This document shows, one piece after another, positions 33,001 to 44,036 of a stretch of DNA of 64,000 nt. Origin of the DNA: Micromussa lordhowensis (taxonomy: Eukaryota > Cnidaria > Anthozoa > Scleractinia > Lobophylliidae); NCBI GenBank assembly GCA_964020085.1, contig OZ026597.1, positions 25,970,774-26,034,773 of the forward strand, in the 5' to 3' direction. Position 1 is the stretch's first letter. Each line of letters starts with the position of its first letter. The position numbers were made by a program, and so were the translations under genes. Below the pieces are notes generated by a model. The model was given only the letters and a program-made list of their open reading frames with translations. It did not search any database and was not told where the DNA came from.

Positions 33001-35555
33001 ACAAGAAAAAATGTGTCATTTTTATGCAAATTTGACAGTATTTACTAAATACGGTTTCAAAAAAAGTAGTTCAATTGACAAAATATTTTCATGCCTTTTT
33101 TGTTTCATTCCAAGATATGTAGAAGGGTTAACATTGCAAAATCGAACAGCTGATCGGTCGGCAATCGCACGGTGATGTATGTAAACTAAAAAAACTAGTA
33201 TCAACTTACTGATTTCTGTATGTTCCTTCGAAAAAGAACCTTGTTATTTTTCCTCTCTTTTTTTTCGCTTTGACATTCCTGATTTCATGAAAATTTTATT
33301 GTTGGGTGCATTAAGTTGTTTGCACCATATGCTCTTTGAGAGACAAACTTGCACAATAGAATTTACGAAATATGCAGACAGAATCGTGGCAAAAGTTGTT
33401 GCCTACATTTACAGCTTTTGGCCAATGCACTTTTAACAATGCTACATATCTGTCTTTGAGTAACTAAAAGAACATTTTACATTCTTATCTGTCTATAACA
33501 CTAGAGAACTATTGTTTATCGTCTCCTTCAGAAATAATATCATGCTCGCTTACTGTTTTCGGAACTTGAAAATTTTAAGGGCAAATCCAAGCTATGTTTG
33601 AAATCATCTTACAGAAAACAAAGGTCTAACAAAGGTAGCCGGTGCTTGAAACTTAAATAACTGGCAAAAATGCCGGCTGCTGGCACTTATGGAGAACACT
33701 GCTTTACATGTACAGTGTAGGTATAATTAGCTTGATAGCTGCATATGAGGTGCAGTTGTCTTGTTGTACAATGTACAGTTGAAATTCAGTTAAACTGGAG
33801 AAGGAACAGTTGCACTTTTTAAGCCTGAGGCTGCGGTTACTTTGGTTGCACTTTTCACTTATTTTATTGCAGCAATTTTTAGTTCTTGAAGTAAGTTATT
33901 CACTTAAAACTTGTATTTATATAATACTTTAAAATAACTTTAAAACAAATTACTTTTGAGGTGACTGACTAAAAAAACATAAATAATGATAAACCTATAG
34001 TGAGCAAGACAGTCCCATGTGTCTATTTGAAAATTGGACTTGAATAAAAAGTTTGAAATTCATTTTATTTCAGCAAGGATTTGGTAAGAGCTTGCTGACT
34101 GACCTGTTTTCTAATGCTGTTTTGGGAAACTCCTTGGTTGCTATTTTTGCTGGCCTGGTTGCTCAGGTGGTGGCCACTCAGTATGGATTCATGTAAGTAA
34201 CACATTCTACAAAACATACATTGCTGTAGCCAGTAGGTGGTATTCTTAACTTTCAGATAACAGAATATTAAATGACTAATAAGCAGGTTATGCCAATAGT
34301 TATAGTTATCAAAGATTGATTACAGTTATAGATAGTTATCAAAGAGCTAGAGAGCTAAAAGGTTATGGGTTGGTGTGAAGGTGTTACATCATGTATTTCT
34401 GACTACACTCACACAAGGCATTCAATGTGAAAAGTTTATTGAGGATGCTTCAGTCAGCCATCTGTTGCCAAAGTATTCTGATGTTTACCTCACAAATTTG
34501 AACTATTGGTCCTAAGAATTAGAACCTTGCTATTCTACAGCTGTAGATACAAAAAAAAGCACTAAAAAAGCTTCTATTTAGATGTGGCCAAAAATATGTG
34601 AAAACCTTGAGGGGAAGGTTAAAAAAAGTGAAGCCTTGGAGCCATGACTGGCTCATAGCTGCTGGAGCTTATCCCGGTTTCTGTAGCATGAAGCGGCTAG
34701 GAGTATTTCCACTCCCCCTGGACGGGATGCTAGTCCATCGCAGGTCACTTCCCCGCAAATTGTTAGGTTTCCCCAACAATTTGCCAGTACCCATTTATAC
34801 ACCTGGGTGGAGGGAGGCACTGTGCGAGGTACATGTAAGTATCTTGCCCAAGAACAAAACACATTGTCCCCGGCCTGGGCTAGAAACTGGACTGCTTGCT
34901 CTGGAGATGTTCATACTAACCATGAGGCCACTGAGCCTTGAGGGAAAGGTGTGTTACAAACATTATTTAGAGAGGTTGTCTTTAGAAACGGCAACATAAT
35001 CATAAAAAAAAATTAAGTGGGAAAACACTTCGACTGACTGACCTAGAATTTTTTAAATAGCCCCTAAGCATCCCATGACGTCCTTCAGGTCTCTCATCAT
35101 GCCATCAATGTTAATTTCTGACTAATTCGTCTCACAATCATCAGAAATTACATTTTCTGGGGTCTCTTCATACATGTGAAATCATTTCTTAAGAACCACT
35201 TATTAGAAATTCAAAACATATGTTAACAAATTACATGTACTTCAGAGAACAAGAAAGTGAAATTCAATATTACAGTCATTTTATCAATGACATGCAAAAA
35301 CATGTCCAGTGATGGTTGCATTCATTCTTTTATTTCAGTGCACCATTTAGTCTGTCATTATTATTATTGGTTATCACAAGTGGAATAATCTGTTACTATT
35401 GGACTGAAAACTATGGTGATGTGAGTGGAAACATCAAACTCTCATCAATTCTGCAAGGACTACAGGTTATCAGACATGGTCAGTAAGAGCTGTGTGATTC
35501 TCTTCATTACCCGGTAAATATGGTGCACATCCAGCTTAGTAGATACTTCTCCAAC

Positions 35556-35595
<40 letters not shown>

Positions 35596-38500
35596 CTGTT
35601 AAAGAGGTTTAGATACCTGGTCTTAATTAGCATAGATTTTGACGATTTTATTCTCCATTTATTCCTAAGTTTTTGTTTTAATTGAGAAGATATAATTATC
35701 ACTCGAGACAGTGTTTCATCGCTATCCAAACACCTTGAGTTTTGGTGTTTGGATATCCTGATGAAACACTGTGTATTGTGATTGATACATTACATCCAAA
35801 GTAAATATATTTAGGGTGGGGAGCTTTCTATTTTAAAAGCAATGGATGGCTTTTTCTATGTTTACCTAGCCTCATCTAAACACAAGTAGGGTTGAGAGAA
35901 TTGGAGACAAATATGCAAATGTGAGAGACACATTCATGGGTTGGCATAACTTTCCAGAATTCTCTGAACCACAACCCTACCCCACCCTTCCATGTGAAGA
36001 CGAGCCAATGTAAGTCCTATTGCTTTGAGAATAAAATTAATATTTCTCAAAACACAGAAACACTAAACTGTGTTTAGTCATACAGCTGTACTCTTATCTA
36101 AACACAATGAGAGTGTGTGTAGCATCCAGGTTATTAATTATTATAATTCATTACTAAAATAATGAAGGGTGGGGCTAAAGCAGCCATGATTGACATGATT
36201 GACACAAATGACCAAGAAGGATGTTGATTGTGTACACTTTCTTGGGGAATGGCAAGGCATGGAGCAAAATAAAGGAAACTACATGACAGTTGTAGCAATA
36301 AAATCTGCATTATCAAGCAATTTTCATGCCTCTTGAATGAGTGTGAATAGCATCAGTGTGGAAAGGAATGAGATTCCAATCTTTAAATTTTTGTGAAAAT
36401 GCCAGGCTTAGTAGCATTCAGAAAAGTGAACAAGTGATAAATATTATGTACATTGTAAGCAATCTGTTTTAGAAGTCATGAGGTCATGTACAAGTTCAAT
36501 TAAATTGTCTGGTTTTCTCATCAGATCCCAAAGTGCTTTGTCTTGGCCTGATCCAGTCTTTGTTTGAGGGATCTATGTATTCATTTGTATTGGAATGGAC
36601 ACCAGCTCTAACTCCTGGTAACTTCTCAGTCTTCCCAGTCTAACAGTTTTGATTCATTTTCTCATTAACAAAGAAATTTACATTAGTCCCAGTTAGGAGC
36701 AACAAAAAGCAACTACTTCATCACAAAACAAGACTTTTTTTACTTTGTTCATGTACAGTAATACCTAGTTAACATCCACAGCCAAAAGTTACCGTTAACA
36801 AATTGTTTTTTTATTTTATATACATGTACCATGTACACTGTGCATGTACCTTTGTTGAAGTCACAGTGCCAAGCACCAGTGTAACTCCTTTACTATGCCA
36901 ATGAGATCCTGATCTATGGGCAACTATCACTTCTCTCACAGTTGCACCTTCTAACTGGCAGTATAGATGTCTTCCGGCAAACTGCCCATACCCTAAATAT
37001 ATATATTTTTTAATTTTTCGCTTGAATCTACACATCACTGACAGGACATAAATGCAAAAATGTTTTTCAAAAACTGGAAAAATTGAAATTTAATTTGTTG
37101 CCATTTTGGCTCAGCATTTGCCTTAGCCTTCTCCTAGTTCTTCTCTGTAATATGGGAGCTGTAACATTAAGGAGCACACAAAAATATTTGTTGGTAAAGT
37201 GCTATCAATGAAAGCACTGAAGGGAATTCAAATATTTGTGATACACATGTATGTGATGAATTAACCTTGCTGTTTGGATTGCAGATTCTCAAGTAGGCAT
37301 AAAAACTGTTGAAGAAAACATTCCACATGGATGGATATTTGCTTCTTTCATGGTAAGATGTGCAATATTAATTTGCTGAAGTGTTTTTTTTTCACTCTTG
37401 AATTACAAAAAAGAGTGTACATGTATGTAGGCCTACAGGCACCTTTGGACTTGGGAGGGGGGTGTGACCTTATTCCCTGAAAAAAAATTACACAATGCCC
37501 AAAAGCAGAGTGTTGTTCAAATGCACTCAAATCACAGTAAAAACAAAAATGTTCACAATTGTCACGTCTATTGAAACTGTTATTATTTCAAAAATAGTTA
37601 TTTTGGAACCTTGCATACTCTGTGACGCAAATCAACAGCCTAGTTTATCTGTGCGGCAGTTTTTTAAATGCCTCCTGAAAGGTTGCGTTTTGTGAAAACA
37701 TTGGCAAATTTGGAATTATTAATGCAATGGATTCACTTAGCAAAAAAAAAAACAGGAGACCATGCTGATTTACGTGCGCCAATTTTCAAAATCAGACTAC
37801 ACCTGTAGTTTTCTACATGCTTTATCTCATTTTGAAACAAGTAATTTATTATCTGTCTGCAGTAGAAGTTTGATAATCTATTGAATAGAACATTTCAGGA
37901 AAAAGTATAAAACGGCTCTTTGTGAAGCCATTGAAAAACGGCTCTTTTCAGAGCCACAACAAAAACAAACGTCTTGGTCTTTGTTAACTTTGATTCTTTG
38001 GTCATTGTTTTGTTGATGGAAGTAACACTCATCTCATGGATTTCCACGGGAGGCGCGGTGGCCTCATGGTTAGTGCGCTCGACTCCGGAGCGAGCGCTCC
38101 GGGTTCGAGCCCTGGCCTGGGACATTGTGTTGTGTTCTTAGGCAAGAAACTTTACTCTCACGGTGCCTCTCTCCACCCAGGTGTATAAATGGGTACCGGC
38201 GAATTTAATGCTGGGGGTAACCCTGCGATGGACTGGCATCCCATCCAGGGGGGAGTAGAAATATTCCTAGTCGCTTCATGCCACGGAAACCGGGATAAGC
38301 TCCGGCCTGATGGGCCACTTGGCTCGTATGCAGACTTTACCTTTACCATGGATTTCCACGATACACATTTAAACAATATACTGTATTGATTTTCCAAAAC
38401 AATACCTGGATCCTTATGTCATTTGACCTCAACATCAGTTTTGACAAGGCAAATGTCAGTGAAGGTAGCCTTGACTACCTTTAAGATTGTTTTCTCCGGA

Positions 38501-41500
38501 GTACTTTTGCCCGAATGCCCCCCCTGGCCTGTACGCCTATGATTGAGGTAATGGAATTAAGTTAATGATGGCTAAGGTTAGCTGGGGGCAAGCTCAAAAA
38601 CCTAATGGTTAATTTAGGCTACAGTTTCCTTGAAAACAACTCAGTTGTAATACAACTTAATTATACTGTTAATTCCAAACCTAAAGATACTTTTGTATTG
38701 ATATTACTATTATGAGAAAAAAAGATATTGGATTGTTGAAGCATGCACTTGGAAGTTTAAACCTCCCAATGTCAACAGCACAGTGAATGAAACTCTGAGA
38801 ACTCCCATTCTTACACAAGTGCTTTCAGTCATATTCCACAACATGTAGGTTCTTTGAGTCTGTGTCACTCAGTGATATCTTATTTGGTCGTTATTTACTA
38901 AAATGCATTCATGAGATAACAACAATGTGTATTTTTTTTAGGTTTCTGTGATGCTTGGTTCACGGATCTTTAAATTTCTTTGTAAGGTGTATTCAGTGGA
39001 GTCATTTATGAGGTGCAATTAATAATTTGGTGCAAACTCAAAATTTAGATTTTGCCATATGCAGAGAATGTGGCAGAACTCAGCCTCTCTGCTTCAGGAG
39101 CAATGATCCAAGTTCACGCAGATTGTGGTGCAAGAGGGCGACAGGTTTTCACAGGCGGGAAAAAATATTTGAACTGAACTTCTTTATAGGAAAAAAAACT
39201 TTCCATTAGATGGTAAAAACAGGCGAGAAAAATCTTCATACCAGAAAGTCAATTCACCAAGTGCCGGGCCCTTAATGAAACTCCTACAAAGGAACCAGAT
39301 TGATTTACCATGATCTGAGTGATCTTCTTTGGATCATTGATCCTGATCCAGAACATCTGAGAGAAGTGCACCCTGCAGTATGTGAACATGTCAGTCAGTC
39401 ATTTTATTACTTAAAGAACCCCTTTAATATGGGCAGAATTTTTAGGCCTGTTGGTGACTAGATTAACAGACTTCCTCTGCTGTACGTAGACAATGGCCTG
39501 GACGTCGGCATCTGATAAGCTAGCCAGCCAGTAAAACAGTACTCTCTGGTAACAAACGTTTTGGCCATTGGCCCATGGCTACAGGGTTATTAGTAGCAAG
39601 AATCTGGCAATTTTGTCAAGACCAAAGAATGTACATGTAGCTGACGATTTTAAATTTATCTTGTCAAGAGTGCTTGGCAATGAGAATTTATTTGTATGTA
39701 AAGGAAAATTTAGATGTTGACTGCTCTCAAGAAATGGCATGTGTTTTGTGTTGATATTGTATGGTTTTCTTTCAGACCTATATTTGGAATAGCAGCACTG
39801 TCATTAATCATTCCTGTCATTGCTCCAAAGGTACATGTATTATTAGTATTTAGAATGTCTGTTGATAATCTAACAGGCTCGTAACTGGTCCTAAGGCATG
39901 CTTAAAGACGAGAAATAATCGAATATTGAACTGTTTAACTACTAAAAGTGTTTTTTCTATCTTTTCTTGTAGAACCAATCAGCTATTTTTGTAGGATTCT
40001 TGGTGTTTGAATGTTGCGTGGGTAAGATACTGACTTAAGAGTGCTTACAAGTAGCTTACAAAAGAAACCAGAAATGTAGCGAGTAGGGTGTGGCTTAAGG
40101 CGACTTACCATAGAGTCAGTCAGTCTGATGCATGAGTTTTAGGCTAGTATATGATAGTTTCTCCCTTGTGTATTTCATGGCATTATCAATGATACATTTT
40201 TAAAATCTATTGTCAAAAAGGTGAACGCCAAAAATTGAACAATCTCGGACATAAAGAAGTTGAGATTGACCATTGGTGGCATGGATGGAACAGTATCTTA
40301 TCTCCTTTATTCTTGCGGGGCTGTAATTTCGCGCAAATTTTCTCGGCACATTTCGCGAGTCGTTAAATTTCGCGATCGAGGAAAGTTATGTTTGCAGGGA
40401 ATTAAATTTCACGAAATTGACGATTCAATGTCTTTATTTTTTCTATTTTACAAAAATTATGTTAATCAACAATTGCAACAATCCAACAATTCCACCAAAT
40501 AAATATTAATATGCTGTTCCTACTCGGCAGCTGTATTCCTCTAAAAGTCAATATTTTTGTTCTTTCGAGTCATTGTCGAGTATGAAGAGTATCGTTACAT
40601 GTCTGCACTAGCAGATCTCAATAGAACCTTCAATCTTTCCAAATAGATTCTCAGTGGAAGACATTAAATTTCGTGACATCAAAGTTCGTGGTCGTTATTT
40701 TTCGCGGGTCTTTAAGTTCGCGAATTTGTTCAAATCGCGAAAATGGCGAATTGAATGAGCCGCGAAAATAAAGGAGAATAAGGTATAAAGAGTACACGTA
40801 CTCATCAGCAGTGTGGCCCAGGTTCAAATACTTAACCCAGTGTGATAATTGAGTTGGCGCAGTTGTTTCCCTGCTCAATCCTAGTTTACATGTAGTTCAA
40901 GCTGCCTTCATCTGCCAGCCCCTATAGCCGTATGTTTGGGGTGAAAATCCCCCTGGGTTTTCAGCACCACAGGGGGCAAGTTCTGTTAATACCAAGGGGG
41001 TGAAAGAAACCCAAGTGTACAGCCATTAACGTTAACAATTGTGAGACTACAATTGGCTTTTAAATTTTTTTTTAATAGGACTTTTCTGGCCAGCAATGGG
41101 AGTGCTTCGGAGCAAATATGTCCCAGAATCGAGTAAGTAGTTTTCATTTAAAGATTTTATTATTACAGTCAGCCTTGCTGTATATTGTGACATGAAACGA
41201 CAGGAAATGACACAACCTCTTATCTCAATGTAATTGCTAAGGAATCATTGCATCGTGGGATAGTTACTAAGAAGAGTTTTTACGAGTGCAAAGAAACAAT
41301 TTAAATGTCGTCACGTTCAACAAAGAGCGCAGTTTGCAAAATACAGATTTTGCGGGTTTTTCCTCTTTTAGTTTATCACACAGAGAAATCATATTTGGCA
41401 GTTAAGGTACTTGATATCTATTAAATTAACCTCATATCTTTTACCCTCATTTCGCTTCCTTTCGTTTCCTTTTGTTTCGCAAAATACAGTAAGTCTACAG

Positions 41501-43544
41501 TAACTTAATTTTTAAAGCTCTCTAACTCAGTTAGTAGGAATTAGCAAACCCTGCAGTTAAATGTTATAATCTTTGTCTTGTTTTCTTTTACTTTTTAGCT
41601 CGTGCCACAGTCATGAACATATTTCGTGTTCCTTTGAATCTTATTGTCATCATTCTTCTAGTTCAGGTGTGCTCAAACTTCTCATCGTACTTACGTACAG
41701 TACATGTACATGTACCTACATGCATCCTTTATTTCAAAAAGCTCGAGTCCCAGGCAGCACCATGCTGATGCGGGCCCTCACACTAAGTAGAAATAACTGA
41801 AATATTTATTCTTTTGCAACCTACCCTGATTACGGCGTTATTATTATTTTTTTTTTTAAGAACTTCTAGATCGTGATGTTTTCGTTATCCTATCAACAAA
41901 TTAACCTGTATTTGTCAAATTACTGTCAGTATACTATTGGGAATAGGCTTGAGCAGTCAAGTCAGAACAATCTAGCAACCTCTCTGGTTAAAGTAGTTGA
42001 GTCCGTGCATTCTCCTCCGGGGAGGAGCTCTGACTAGGAAAGGTACATCGCCGGCTTCGCGGCCCACGACTCCCAGTAAAGCAAATACCTGAATCCTATT
42101 GACAAGAAGTTAATATGTCCTAATTACATCAAGAAAAACAAGTGTACTGTACTGATACGATTCTTGTTTAACAGGATTTAGCTCTGCCATCAGTGTTCTG
42201 CTGTTGTGTGTTATTCCTAATTCTCTGTTGTGCTGTGCAGCAGTGTTTTTTCCAATTATCTACCAACTGCCTCGGCTCTTTAAACCAAGTTGAAGGTGAG
42301 CTACTAACGTGCAGTAGAACTTCCGGTTGCGATCTCCTCTCCTCAGCGACCAGTTTTCCAAAATACCAAACGTTCCCAAGTCAAATCACTATATTTGGAA
42401 CCTCTTGTAAGCAACCACCTCTCCTAAGCAACCGCGACCACTTTTAGAGCTAAAAGTTTGAAATTTTCCTTTGTTTTCAACTTCCCGTAAGCGACCACTT
42501 GAAAGATAATAGAGCACAAATTGGATAATAAGTTGTTGTAGCATTATGGTATTCCTGATAGTGCAAGAGATGGATATTTCTCAATGGCAAGTACCTTATT
42601 TTGTTCTGGAAATTGACTTTTGACATAAATAAAACATTTAAAACACGGGGTAAGTCTCTGCACTTACCATATGCTAATGAGGCCAAATTTTGACCCAATA
42701 TGGTCTGGGTGGTTGCTTACGGGAGGTTCGACTGTATTAAAATCTTCGAGTGAAATTAGAGAGAGTAGAGAGAAGACTACTTGACATATTGATTCTAGTT
42801 TATATGTTCTTCCAAGTGGCCACACCGGCCTACATATCAGCATCACTTGCACCTAGAACCACCACCACCACTTACCACCACCGCACAGAAGTAAGAGATC
42901 GACTCCTTAATTAATCCTCATCCATGTGTTTGGATTATTTCTTATGGTTGTTCGAAAGACGTATAATGCTAAGACAGAAAGGTAATCTCTTGTATAGGAG
43001 TATTTTGTACACTACTGCTTTGTAAAGTTTATGCTTGGTCAAACTCAAATCTGGAGAGAAAAAATATAGGCATGAAACTTTATTAGAAATGTCGAAAATT
43101 CACGATTATCTCGGATAAGTTGTTGTCTTTAAACAACCAACCGCGGCCGAGTGTTCATCTTGACCTGGGCCGGGTTGTTAGAAAGCTACTGATCGAAGTT
43201 TTAACTCCTTGAATGAAATTGTTTTCCACTGATAATATTTTTTGGGGGTTTGAGATAAGTCAACGTCAAAATTGGAGGACAAAAGAGGGGAACCTACTAG
43301 CATGTTACAAAACTGAAATCAAATTTATACTAATGGTGGAGTAAGTTAATCGCGCCTTCAACAACTTAGCCCAGATGTGCGAGGTGGTAGTAAGTTAATT
43401 ACATGAAGGCAAACTGTTCAGTTTGTCACTGAAATTAACTCCATGTTTTATTTATTTTTTTATTTTGCAGGCGAGGCGGATTCAGAAACTTGTAAGGGAA
43501 TACGACCGGCGCTTAAACAAGAAGCAAGAACTGATCATATTTAA
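18071..43544 (+). CDS. MFSD5: MFSD5-type major facilitator transporter, complete 15-exon gene
   Basis: Coding exons: 18071-18227, 29761-29905, 30021-30081, 31051-31158, 34074-34192, 35339-35478, 36525-36617, 37285-37352, 38942-39012, 39776-39830, 39973-40021, 41079-41132, 41599-41666, 42175-42295 and 43471-43544 (TAA). They total 1383 nt, 460 residues, against about 450 in the vertebrate protein, and every junction is GT-AG with matching phase. Diagnostic segments in order: FRRFQRKYLTVYLMAQGADW, GSFADKLGRK (MFS motif A in the loop after TM2), GRVAGGMATSILFSAFESW, QSLFEGSMYSFVLEWTPAL, GLFWPAMGVLRSKYVPE and TVMNIFRVPLNL. Twelve membrane segments are expected. MFSD5 is reported as a molybdate-anion transporter in other organisms; its substrate here is inference. 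The ATG at 18071 was chosen for its strong context (G at -3 and +4) and match to the family N-terminus; an in-frame ATG at 17957 would add 38 residues. Introns host several mobile elements. Confidence 0.93.
18253..18514. mobile_element. Small inverted-repeat element in MFSD5 intron 1
   Basis: CGGTCAGATCGTTCT at 18253-18267 and its exact reverse complement at 18500-18514 bound 262 bp. Variants of CGATCTGAC recur inside. No ORF and no clear target duplication. It begins 26 bp after the exon 1 donor. Confidence 0.65.
19511..19516 (+). repeat. Target site duplication, left copy (CAAAAC)
   Basis: CAAAAC abuts the left terminal inverted repeat; the same six bases abut the right one at 29046-29051. 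Confidence 0.8.
19631..22160 (+). repeat. Left minisatellite array, 20-bp unit, about 126 copies
   Basis: Outer zone 19631 to about 21340: unit TACTGATTACTTGTCCCTAG with variants (CCCTGATTAC, TGGTCCCTAG, TACTGATATT). Inner zone about 21340-22160: unit TACTGATC(G/A)TCTGTCCCTAG. A block of the outer zone recurs with a 560-bp (28-unit) shift (20041 to 20601), showing higher-order duplication. TAG in every unit, with period 20 (not divisible by 3), closes all frames. Confidence 0.98.
22161..23060. other. Noncoding core of the giant inverted-repeat element
   Basis: Unique, AT-rich spacer between the two arrays, with no ORF of note. Its middle (22480-22760) is a copy of a dispersed repeat also seen near 53130-53510, 58380-58610 and 62885-63170 (shared words: CAATCATTG near CTGCCC, CATCAAAATCTAC, GTGCTGGAAACTG). 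Confidence 0.75.
26259..27622 (-). mobile_element. 5'-truncated CR1/L2-group LINE inserted in the right array
   Basis: Inserted within a minisatellite unit: GAGTGACAAGTA precedes it and AGTAATCAGTACTAGG follows, leaving a short duplication of about 4 bp (AGTA). The minus-strand 3' end is a (GTAT)n tail (ACATAC repeats on + at 26261-26281). It carries the reverse-transcriptase ORF listed separately and lacks the endonuclease and the first RT motifs, the normal result of incomplete reverse transcription. It post-dates expansion of the surrounding array. Confidence 0.93.
26440..27570 (-). CDS. Non-LTR retrotransposon reverse transcriptase, C-terminal part
   Basis: 376 codons without stop or frameshift, open from the truncated 5' end of the LINE; the first listed codon is not a true start. 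Motif A reads FLDMSKAFDSVNH, motif B GVPQGSTLGPLLF, motif C YVDD, and the thumb region includes NPSKTKLMVF and LGVILDNNLTYDEH. The C-terminal part (WNSMDSSLKTL) ends at a natural stop, after which a 3' UTR and tetranucleotide tail follow. This is the Jockey/CR1/L2 type of RT. With catalytic YVDD and motif A intact and no decay, the insertion looks young. Without an endonuclease and a promoter it is not an active element. Confidence 0.95.
   Translation of the reverse strand: MLTSAVFLDMSKAFDSVNHETLILKLQDVGASDLVIQWFCSYLYERRQVVRIHSTLSEPLPIDCGVPQGSTLGPLLFSIYTNDLPSAPRKCSVQSYVDDTKLAISFKLKDTVNAFTDLRDDLHRIGQWCCNNHLLLNPSKTKLMVFGGRQMHSRLVIPNLTFMGRELIPEHTAKDLGVILDNNLTYDEHITKTVSSCMSCLGQINRTKHVFDKRTLLTIINALVFSKLFYCSNVWANTSKSNISKLQGIQNFAARIATGTRKYDHITPVLKELKWLPVATQLYFRSAIMAFKCLTSRVPEYLTSQFSKRGEISGRATRSSQMLNIPLFKTASGQRTFYYRTVSIWNSMDSSLKTLEKVSDFKYFLKRKLIKDFIDC
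29046..29051 (+). repeat. Target site duplication, right copy (CAAAAC)
   Basis: Matches 19511-19516 exactly and abuts the right terminal inverted repeat. Confidence 0.8.
30124..30988 (-). mobile_element. Non-autonomous hAT-like element in MFSD5 intron 3
   Basis: Terminal inverted repeats begin CAGGGTTTGAGC (left 30124; right ends GCTCAAACCCTG at 30988), with a second inverted block just inside (GGTCAATTTGTCCC / GGGACAAATTGACC). TTTAGT flanks both ends (30118-30123 and 30989-30994), close to the 8-bp duplication usual for hAT. CAGGG termini are a hAT hallmark. It keeps only a zinc-finger N-terminal ORF, so it is an internally deleted derivative. Confidence 0.78.
30240..30680 (-). CDS. TTF-type zinc-finger fragment of a hAT-like transposase
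   Basis: 146 codons from an ATG (MSAPSRKRVRTLESFF), antisense to MFSD5. A serine/acid-rich leader is followed by a TTF-type zinc finger: FQTRWLRDHTWLRFENGAMF, then CDFC, GCSNFRTSTLQRH and CKDH. This is the arrangement of the N-terminal DNA-binding domain in ZNF862/KIAA1586-like proteins, which derive from hAT transposases. The RNase H-like catalytic domain and the C-terminal dimerisation domain are absent. The last 20 residues run into the element end. It may be a relic, or it could still bind the element's ends if expressed. Confidence 0.72.
   Translation of the reverse strand: MSAPSRKRVRTLESFFASRRSPSQAEVLQNHTEVSSTDGEQNKAKEVTDESSERKTTSAWSFQTRWLRDHTWLRFENGAMFCDFCRKSKKTNAFGSTGCSNFRTSTLQRHKDCKDHEDALHEEAMQDTFMPQCYVTRCYFIKCLNL
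31245..32240. repeat. Two direct copies of a short hairpin-forming motif in intron 4
   Basis: A segment with GATTGGCT and GCGTGCTTTATCAGAGAA appears near 31255-31305 and again near 32200-32232. In the first copy TGCTCTG and CAGAGCA flank it as an inverted pair. Between the copies lies ordinary intron sequence with no gene. Confidence 0.6.
32333..32505. repeat. 58-bp-arm hairpin in MFSD5 intron 4
   Basis: Arms 32333-32390 and 32448-32505 differ at about 3 positions; the loop is 57 nt. Arm words include GACTGTGCTCTGTTCTGTTG and AGGAAGCGGTAGAGCAC. It shares the GTGCTTTA and CAGAGCAC vocabulary of the nearby 31.2/32.2-kb motif, so it probably belongs to the same foldback family. Confidence 0.9.
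33873..33890 (+). other. Candidate 18-bp alternative microexon of MFSD5
   Basis: A pyrimidine-rich acceptor (TTATTTTATTGCAG) and an excellent donor (GTAAGTTATT) bracket 18 nt that read QFLVLE in the phase used by the flanking exons (0/0), with no stop. Inclusion would insert six residues between EHDK and QGFGKS, a cytoplasmic-loop position. The protein aligns with the vertebrate family without it, so it is either an alternative exon or a coincidence. Confidence 0.35.
34630..34950 (-). repeat. SINE copy, minus orientation, in MFSD5 intron 5
   Basis: Reverse-oriented relative of the element at 38044-38360. Shared body words are CACCCAGGTGTATAAATGGG, GATGGACTAGCATCCCGTCC and ACCGGGATAAGCTCC. 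The tRNA-like head (GTGGCCTCATGGTTAGTATG on minus) is more decayed than in the other copy. An apparent 133-residue frame on + is spurious. Confidence 0.8.
35708..35772. repeat. Short hairpin in MFSD5 intron 6
   Basis: ACAGTGTTTCATCGCTATCC...ACACC (35708-35734) pairs with GGTGTTTGGATATCC...AACACTGT (35744-35772), with a 9-nt loop and few mismatches. Confidence 0.8.
38044..38360 (+). repeat. tRNA-derived SINE in MFSD5 intron 8
   Basis: The head GCGCGGTGGCCTCATGGTTAGTGCG resembles a pol III box A region, and GGGTTCGAGCCCTGG is a good box B. A conserved body follows (CCACCCAGGTGTATAAATGGG, GATGGACTGGCATCCCATCC, AACCGGGATAAGCTCC). Same family as the inverted copy at 34630-34950. Confidence 0.85.
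40296..40783. mobile_element. MITE with TA target site in MFSD5 intron 11
   Basis: TCTTATCTCCTTTATT...GCGG at the left and CCGCG...AATAAAGGAGAATAAGG at the right are inverted, each flanked by TA (40294-40295; 40784-40785). Subterminal TTTCGCG/CGCGAAA words recur on both sides. 488 bp, noncoding. Confidence 0.75.
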
Positions 43545-43584
43545 AGCTGTAACAATCTATGTAAAAACGTATTTTACGCCCACT

Positions 43585-43590
43585 AATAAA
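43585..43590 (+). terminator. Poly(A) signal of MFSD5
   Basis: AATAAA 41 bp after the TAA at 43542-43544, giving a very short 3' UTR if used. Confidence 0.5.
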
Positions 43591-43852
43591 CTACATCTAG
43601 AGAACGTAGAACGTAGGGAGATTTTATGTTGTTTCGACCCGCGAGTTGCATATAGGGAGTGTGTGACTTGAGGGTTAGGCGACGAAATGTGGAGCGCGCC
43701 CAATCACGGAGGGGCGACACCAGTTAGTATCAATACCAAGGCCCCTCTTTGAGACAATAACTCCATAAAATCAACAATCCCCGTGAAGCAGTATTCTCAA
43801 GAACGTTGTACAGTGAAGTCAAGTCTAAATTCAGAGTATAAGTGAGCTGTAT

Positions 43853-44036
43853 ATTTGTCATTTCCTGGAGCACCTGCCAGACCAGTGAAGTAATCTGAGG
43901 TCACAGCTGCTTGCAAATACCCTGTTCTACTGAGCAGCTGCACCCGTGAGGTTATCCGAGGCGCTGGCCAACACAACATGGGAATCACTTCAGAGAGAGA
44001 GAGCTGGAGCTGACTACTGTGTTCCTGTTGGTCTTG
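43853..44036 (+). repeat. Diverged inverted copy of the 405-bp cassette
   Basis: Similar to the reverse complement of each unit in 50845-52700: TTTGTCATTTCCTGGAGCAC, GCCAGACCAGTGAAG, then CCAACACAACATGGGAATCA and GCTGGAGCTGACT. A 50-60 bp insertion interrupts the middle. It abuts the decayed LINE at 44037. Confidence 0.7.

Noticed and set aside
34598..34999. 133-residue ORF on + in MFSD5 intron 5
   Set aside because: It reads backwards through a SINE whose relative lies at 38044-38360; not a gene.
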